Of a DNA stretch of 26,368 nucleotides, positions 22,960 through 26,368 are shown piece by piece. Position 1 is the stretch's first letter. Every line of letters starts with the position of its first letter. A model generated the notes under the pieces. It saw only the letters and a program-made list of their open reading frames with translations. It had not been told where the DNA came from and made no database searches. Location of the stretch: IMG/VR virus record IMGVR_UViG_3300002144_000205, positions 1-26,368 of that record; one strand, written 5' to 3'. The stretch comes from a virus. A program made the position numbers and the translations under genes.

Positions 22960-23420
22960 TGGTTAAACTCCAATCTCTTAATCATGGTTAAACTCCATGC
23001 TATACCAACCTCGTCAAACATATCTTTTGTTTTATCAAACGAATCTATCCATCTTTGTGGAACATCTGTTGCATCCATTACAATTCTATTTATGCCCGTC
23101 TGAACAATTCCTTTGGCGCAGTTAGAACAAACGGGTAATCCATAAACATATAATGTTGCGTCTTTACAAGAGATACCATTAGCAGCTGCGTTGTAAATTG
23201 CATTCATTTCAGCATGAACAACCAATTCGTACTTAACTTCCCTGTTCTCATATCGTTCAGTGCTGTCATCAATACCTTTAGGAAAACCGTTATAACCCGT
23301 AGCAAGGATACGCTTATCTTTAACAATAATTGCACCAATTTTTTTACTAGGATCTTTTGACCAAGTAGAGATTTCTTTTGCTACAGCTAAGAATCGTTTA
23401 TCCCAAGTATCATTAAGCAT
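22956..23420 (-). CDS. cd: dCMP deaminase
   Basis: 154 residues. The zinc site is H69-A-E71 (VVHAEMNAIYN) with P96-x-C98-x2-C101 (LPVCSNCAKG), and the lead-in is KIGAIIVKDKRILATGYNGF. This is the deoxycytidylate deaminase family; T4 Cd (193 residues) turns dCMP, and hydroxymethyl-dCMP, into dUMP-type products for dTMP synthesis. It lies between the dCMP hydroxymethylase and the sugar genes and overlaps the HAD gene by four bases, so dCMP is drawn into both dTMP and hm-dCMP. Confidence 0.93.
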   Translation of the reverse strand: MLNDTWDKRFLAVAKEISTWSKDPSKKIGAIIVKDKRILATGYNGFPKGIDDSTERYENREVKYELVVHAEMNAIYNAAANGISCKDATLYVYGLPVCSNCAKGIVQTGINRIVMDATDVPQRWIDSFDKTKDMFDEVGIAWSLTMIKRLEFNQ

Positions 23421-23423
23421 TGA

Positions 23424-24110
23424 TTAGTTCTCGTCCCAATCATCGCTCGGAGCATTGATTAGTTCTTCAATTAAACTGAAATGCCTTTCATATACATGAA
23501 GATTAGAAGCAGTCCATATCAGATCACCACAAGCCACGCCAAGGTCATCGGCCAACTTACGTTGAACATACTTAGCCCAAGCTACATCATTGTTATAGCC
23601 AAACACTGCATCGTTAGAACGCATCAGGTAATGCGAAATCAAACAACCATCTCTAATCATAAATGTATTAGAATAAGTACACATGAAATCGTTCATTCCA
23701 TTGCGACTGAAATCCAAGTGCATAGACGGTCTGTTATATAGCATCACTGCACGTCGAGAGTTTGGATTGTTTCTCAATTCACGAAGAACGTGTTTATATT
23801 GGTCACCATTGTCTGGAGAGAATATGCACCAACCATAGTTAGAATTGATCTTACCTTCATTAGAAGATATATCTTTCCAAATCTGCGGTGTCTCTCCAGG
23901 AATATCATCAACATATAAGGATTGAGACTCGTACCATTCTAGTTCTCGTTCAATGTACTTATATGCTGGTTTTCGGATAATCCAATCTTCAGTAGCAACA
24001 AATGATTCACCAAGAACTTCAATAGTTTTTGCGCCTGTCCTATCAATGATAAAATCTTCTGCAAGATATTTCTCGATTAGGTCTGCTCTGATATCATTCG
24101 TGCATTTCAT
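23424..24110 (-). CDS. 42: dCMP hydroxymethylase, gp42-like
   Basis: 228 residues (T4 gp42: 246), closely matching T4 gp42: DFIIDRTGAKTIEVLGESF, IERELEWYESQSLYVDDIPG, and NEGKINSNYGW. It belongs to the thymidylate synthase fold. C144 in DFMCT is the nucleophile, equivalent to T4 C148. D175 in YNNDVAW equals T4 D179, the residue that sets dCMP instead of dUMP specificity (Asn in thymidylate synthase). The enzyme makes 5-hydroxymethyl-dCMP from dCMP and methylene-tetrahydrofolate. It implies that genomic cytosine is hydroxymethylated. Its start overlaps the DsbA-like gene by one base. Confidence 0.95.
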   Translation of the reverse strand: MKCTNDIRADLIEKYLAEDFIIDRTGAKTIEVLGESFVATEDWIIRKPAYKYIERELEWYESQSLYVDDIPGETPQIWKDISSNEGKINSNYGWCIFSPDNGDQYKHVLRELRNNPNSRRAVMLYNRPSMHLDFSRNGMNDFMCTYSNTFMIRDGCLISHYLMRSNDAVFGYNNDVAWAKYVQRKLADDLGVACGDLIWTASNLHVYERHFSLIEELINAPSDDWDEN

Positions 24111-24364
24111 TAGATTGCTTCCAACAGTGCTTCAATATCAGATACTTCGCCAATTAGATCTGAAACGTTTTGATTATGATAAGCTCGAGCCGCTTTGCGT
24201 AGAATACTTTTGGGTACTTCCACTTCGTCGGCTAAGGCATTAATTGCTTCTTTCTGAAAATCACGTTCTGCTGCCATTCTTGTATAAGAATTACTCATTT
24301 CTTCCATGCAACCACGGATTCGTTTCAAGTCTTCAGGTGAAGACGGTAATATCACATTACTCAT
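24110..24364 (-). CDS. dsbA: DsbA-like dsDNA-binding protein
   Basis: 84 residues, all helical. The C-terminal half (INALADEVEVPKSILRKAAR, then AYHNQNVSDLIGE and EALLEAI) resembles the pattern of T4 DsbA (89 residues), a double-stranded DNA-binding protein that stimulates late transcription. The N-terminal half is less alike. It overlaps both neighbours by one base in the modification operon. The call depends on memory of a short protein; a plain small helical protein is the alternative. Confidence 0.55.
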   Translation of the reverse strand: MSNVILPSSPEDLKRIRGCMEEMSNSYTRMAAERDFQKEAINALADEVEVPKSILRKAARAYHNQNVSDLIGEVSDIEALLEAI

Positions 24365-24723
24365 TATTTAGTACTCCTGTTAAATACATTTTTAGTAAAA
24401 TCCTGACCTTTAATACCTTGACGACAATATGCAACAAAGAAACTTGAGTAGTTAATCAAATCTTTTGCTGAATCTTCAAGTGATTCAAAGTTAGGGGTAT
24501 AATCATCTGACTGCATTGCATCCATCACTGACTTCATACGTAGCATTTTAGCGTGCATAATGTCATGGATAGTTATAATACCGTTCGGATAATAATCTGC
24601 TTGCTGAACTGTAGAGTTCGGATTTTGATAATCTTTAGACTTCTTCAACTGTAACTGAATACATTCTTGTAGAACATCAACCGAGACTGGGTTGGGCTGA
24701 GTGGATGGTGGTTCTTTTGTCAT
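24364..24723 (-). CDS. DUF1599/Nmad1-like nucleotide-modification-associated protein
   Basis: 119 residues. The pattern LQLKKSKDYQNPNS, a Gly-rich turn, IHDIMHAKMLRMKSVMD, then FESLEDSAKDLINYSSFFV, fits the DUF1599 family, named Nmad1 for its link with modified-base phages and distantly related to MazG-type all-alpha NTP pyrophosphatases (K-x2-DY, K-x2-R and E-x2-xD-x2-DLINY positions). It is the first gene behind the operon's early promoter. A role in nucleotide pool control, such as removing dCTP so that only the modified form is used, is inferred. Confidence 0.65.
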   Translation of the reverse strand: MTKEPPSTQPNPVSVDVLQECIQLQLKKSKDYQNPNSTVQQADYYPNGIITIHDIMHAKMLRMKSVMDAMQSDDYTPNFESLEDSAKDLINYSSFFVAYCRQGIKGQDFTKNVFNRSTK

Positions 24724-24746
24724 ATAGACTCCATAATAAAAAATGT

Positions 24747-24775
24747 ATTATAACACAATTTGACTGGTTTGTCAA
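24747..24775 (-). promoter_or_regulatory. Early sigma70 promoter of the modification operon
   Basis: TTGACA (24775-24770), 17 bases, TATAAT (24752-24747), with extended -10 TGT. It lies in the 55-base gap before the Nmad1-like gene. No other strong promoter or terminator is visible until 17185, so it probably drives ten genes. Confidence 0.88.
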
Positions 24776-24778
24776 TGG

Positions 24779-25024
24779 TTATTTTAGTAACTCTAAGAAA
24801 TGATCAAATACGCCTGGATTATCTTTGCAGACTCTTTCGAAGTTTCGTGCCATTGTTTCAAGGCCTTTCTTGTTATTCTTTTCTTTCATGTCTGCTACTC
24901 TAGCTTTAGCCTTATCATAGTCAAACTTATCAGCAGGATATATCTTAGGTTTCCATACTACAGTAGAATCCTTTGCCATGCCATAATATCTTCCGTCATC
25001 AATGTATTTAAATGGTACTGCCAT
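24779..25024 (-). CDS. Small early protein of unknown function
   Basis: 81 residues, MAVPFKYIDDGRYYGMAKDS, basic in the middle (KAKARVADMKEKNNKKG) and helical at the end (RVCKDNPGVFDHFLELL). No cysteine pair, signal or membrane segment. It has its own perfect early promoter and a GGAGA ribosome site, and its stop is followed at once by the next early promoter, which suggests expression in the first minutes of infection. No family recognised. Confidence 0.72.
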   Translation of the reverse strand: MAVPFKYIDDGRYYGMAKDSTVVWKPKIYPADKFDYDKAKARVADMKEKNNKKGLETMARNFERVCKDNPGVFDHFLELLK

Positions 25025-25053
25025 AATTATTCTCCATAATTTAATATACTACT

Positions 25054-25082
25054 ATTATATCAAAGATTCTTGATAATGTCAA
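25054..25082 (-). promoter_or_regulatory. Early sigma70 promoter
   Basis: TTGACA (25082-25077), 17 bases, TATAAT (25059-25054), just before the 81-residue gene (start 25024). Confidence 0.88.
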
Positions 25083-25098
25083 CAGGAACTTCGTATAC

Positions 25099-25644
25099 TC
25101 ATCGGTTTTTTTCCATAGCAACGTCTTTTAAATTGTTATGTTCTATTATACCATACTTTTCTACGGATGTAAATAGTTTTTTCTTACTATTGTAACGAAG
25201 CCATAAAGAACGATTAACTTTTGGTTTGTCTTCCTTTGTTGTCATCATAGTTTTTACAACGGCTTTTGGTATAAAGAAGTAATGTAATTTTTCTAAGTCA
25301 GGGTTAACAACAACCGCTCGGATAGCACCTTTCTTTAAGACACCGTCATGAGATCTTACGCTTGTGAGTTCGGCTGAACTGCTCTTGGCCGATAGGTGTA
25401 ATGTACCCGTTTTGGATTCAGATTCATCTGTGAAGTCTTCGTGGATACCGTCGTTGAATTCGTATAGACCATTTGAGCAGAGAGCGAACGATTGTTCTAT
25501 TAAATGTTCTAGATTAAAATCCGCGGGCCGTTGTAGAACAGCCTCACGGAAAGGACTTTCTTTATAGACTGGGTGGTTTTCAACAACGCAGTCTGCCATC
25601 AGTTTCAATTTAAGGTTTGTGTTAACCTTTTCATAATATGCCAT
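25099..25644 (-). CDS. Early protein of unknown function, 181 residues
   Basis: Begins MAYYEKVNTNLKLKLMADC. The middle contains HEDFTDESESKTGTLHLS followed by VRSHDGVLKKGAIRAVVVN and LEKLHYFFIPKAV. The acidic cluster followed by ESK and a strand, then a lysine, could be a degenerate PD-(D/E)xK nuclease core, and I recall similar unnamed phage proteins with SKT and YFFIPK blocks, but I cannot align the catalytic residues with confidence. It has its own early promoter (25675-25703). A second TTTACA-N17-TATAAT lies inside its 3' end. Confidence 0.78.
   Translation of the reverse strand: MAYYEKVNTNLKLKLMADCVVENHPVYKESPFREAVLQRPADFNLEHLIEQSFALCSNGLYEFNDGIHEDFTDESESKTGTLHLSAKSSSAELTSVRSHDGVLKKGAIRAVVVNPDLEKLHYFFIPKAVVKTMMTTKEDKPKVNRSLWLRYNSKKKLFTSVEKYGIIEHNNLKDVAMEKNR
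25145..25173 (-). promoter_or_regulatory. Possible extra sigma70 promoter inside a coding region
   Basis: TTTACA (25173-25168), 17 bases, TATAAT (25150-25145); one mismatch to consensus. It lies near the 3' end of the 181-residue gene, about 90 bases before the next promoter, and may add transcription of the 81-residue gene or be chance. Confidence 0.4.
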
Positions 25645-25674
25645 GATGTAAACCTTTATTTAATTTATAGTACA

Positions 25675-25703
25675 ATTATACAACAGTTCTTTATGAATGT
25701 CAA
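25675..25703 (-). promoter_or_regulatory. Early sigma70 promoter for the 181-residue gene
   Basis: TTGACA (25703-25698), 17 bases, TATAAT (25680-25675). Its spacer end and -10 (ACTGTTGTATAAT) are the same as in the hsp20 promoter. It begins four bases after the stop of the 29-residue gene. Confidence 0.88.
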
Positions 25704-25706
25704 TGG

Positions 25707-25796
25707 TTATTTGATAAATTTACGAATTACTCTCTGAATTCTGCTTCTTTTCATCATGTGGTCGAATTTCTTCCAATGTTTCTTAAGATATTTCAT
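25707..25796 (-). CDS. Very small basic peptide, 29 residues
   Basis: ATG at 25796 with an excellent AAGGAG ribosome site seven bases upstream encodes a 29-residue peptide with about twelve Lys/Arg (starts MKYLKKHWKKF, ends VIRKFIK). It ends immediately before an early promoter. T4-like phages make many tiny early proteins that bind host RNA polymerase or other targets; a strongly basic helix also fits nucleic-acid binding. That it is expressed is inferred from the ribosome site only. Confidence 0.5.
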   Translation of the reverse strand: MKYLKKHWKKFDHMMKRSRIQRVIRKFIK

Positions 25797-25878
25797 TGTT
25801 TCTCCTTTGTTGCTTATATGTTACACAAATGTTACATACAAAATTATATATAAGGAGAACCGTAACTAGAATCACAAT

Positions 25879-26103
25879 TTATACAACTTTTGGCGGAACT
25901 GTAGCCGCAAAGCGTCTAACTGTTGATAACTTATCTTCAGCTTCCGCGAGCAGGCCAACTTCTCCATCAATCGTTTCAATAATACCAGGATGTTCTGCTA
26001 CACCTACTCCATTCTCAAGCATCACCATGATATTTGCTGAATGTACTGCAATAGCAGATTCATACTTTGATACCAAAGCTTTTACTAATACTTCTTTTAA
26101 CAT
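25879..26103 (-). CDS. Small conserved phage protein of unknown function
   Basis: 74 residues, helical: ALVSKYESAIAVHSANIMVM, then ENGVGVAEHPGIIETIDGEV. The pattern KYE-A-I-x-A-x-ANI, a loop with VGVxEHP, and a second helix is a frequent short unnamed family in T4-like and other marine phages. It follows the MazG-like gene after a short gap (stop at 26108) with a GGAGAAT ribosome site. No known function. Confidence 0.7.
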   Translation of the reverse strand: MLKEVLVKALVSKYESAIAVHSANIMVMLENGVGVAEHPGIIETIDGEVGLLAEAEDKLSTVRRFAATVPPKVV

Positions 26104-26107
26104 TATT

Positions 26108-26368
26108 TTATTCTCCTTTTAATGTCGGTAGGATACCGTGATTCCCTTCATGGGATGGAGCCGTCCATCCTTCAGGTTTCATTAGATCAGGTAATCCTAG
26201 TGGGTTTGGCCTGCCTACCTTAATACCAGGTTCTTTGGCCATGTTTGCTTCGAGAACTGTGTCCCAAGCTTTATAAGGATCGACTCCGAAGGCATCAAGA
26301 GTACCGATTGCCACTACACAAAGGTCAACTAAACCATCAACGATTTCTTCGGAGTCGATATCTTTTTG
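26108..26368 (-). CDS. MazG-like NTP pyrophosphohydrolase, C-terminal part (5' end beyond window)
   Basis: 86 codons are present and the frame stays open to the window edge, so the GTG at 26314 is not the start. SEEIVDGLVDLCVVAIGTLD has the EIxDxLxD helix of MazG-type pyrophosphatases; then YKAWDTVLEANMAKEPG and GRPNPLGLPDLMKPEGW. The ANMAK signature and the proline-rich end are common in phage MazG-like proteins, which clear abnormal or unwanted nucleotides or lower ppGpp. The N-terminal E-x2-E half of the active site must lie outside the window. Confidence 0.72.
   Translation of the reverse strand, partial: QKDIDSEEIVDGLVDLCVVAIGTLDAFGVDPYKAWDTVLEANMAKEPGIKVGRPNPLGLPDLMKPEGWTAPSHEGNHGILPTLKGE

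Noticed and set aside
25796-26122. Plus-strand frame of 108 residues
   Set aside because: Antisense to two minus-strand genes with normal overlaps and ribosome sites; low-complexity translation.
1-26368. tRNA genes, CRISPR arrays, insertion sequences, attachment sites
   Set aside because: Looked for by eye on both strands; no cloverleaf, spaced repeats, transposase or integrase seen.

Overview
The window is part of the genome of a tailed phage of the T4 type (a contractile-tail myovirus). It carries recognisable T4 homologues of baseplate and tail genes (gp25, gp5, a gp27-type hub, gp53, gp48, gp54, gp26, gp29-type), the head-completion nuclease gp4, the replication accessory genes (gp45, gp44, gp62, RegA), DexA and dCMP hydroxymethylase (gp42). 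The DNA is AT-rich, genes overlap by 1-4 bases, and I see no tRNA, rRNA, IS element or CRISPR array. The host is probably a Gram-negative, possibly marine, bacterium: early promoters match the sigma70 consensus exactly, and Hsp20 plus small conserved genes of this sort are common in marine T4-like phages. That host call is inference. No stretch longer than 300 bases lacks a gene.

Layout. Positions 1-6616 (minus strand) hold the baseplate: gp48-like tail-tube cap, gp53, a small unknown, gp27-like hub, a lysozyme-less gp5, a protein ending in an M15-type peptidase domain, and gp25 (cut by the window edge). Positions 6708-11341 (plus strand) hold gp4, a possible gp2, gp54-like tube initiator, a gp26-like gene that appears to use a -1 ribosomal frameshift, and a gp29-like tape measure. 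A minus-strand terminator at 11340-11363 closes the opposing unit. Positions 11406-12428 (minus) hold a peroxiredoxin and an Hsp20 chaperone. Positions 12554-15575 (minus) are the replication block regA, 62, a zinc-ribbon gene, 44, a small conserved gene and 45. Positions 15621-17125 hold a GT-A glycosyltransferase and the DexA exonuclease.

Positions 17185-24778 are the most interesting part. One long minus-strand operon behind a perfect early promoter encodes, in transcription order: a DUF1599/Nmad1-like protein, a DsbA-like protein, dCMP hydroxymethylase, dCMP deaminase, a KdsC-like HAD phosphatase, a SIS sugar-phosphate isomerase, a ribulose-5-phosphate 3-epimerase-like protein, a fused nucleotidyltransferase-kinase, a glycosyltransferase with T4 beta-glucosyltransferase-like motifs, and a C5-cytosine methyltransferase. 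Read together, this is a candidate self-contained pathway that makes hydroxymethyl-dCMP, makes its own activated sugar (a pentose is my best guess) and attaches it to DNA. Positions 24779-26368 hold small early genes and the end of a MazG-like gene.

Regulation. Six minus-strand sites match TTGACA-N17-TATAAT exactly, most of them starting just beyond the stop codon of the upstream gene. T4-type late boxes (TATAAATA) lie before the baseplate operon, before hsp20 and before regA. The hsp20 leader folds into three hairpins, the last of which hides the ribosome-binding site with a ROSE-thermometer-like UUGCU/AGGA pairing.
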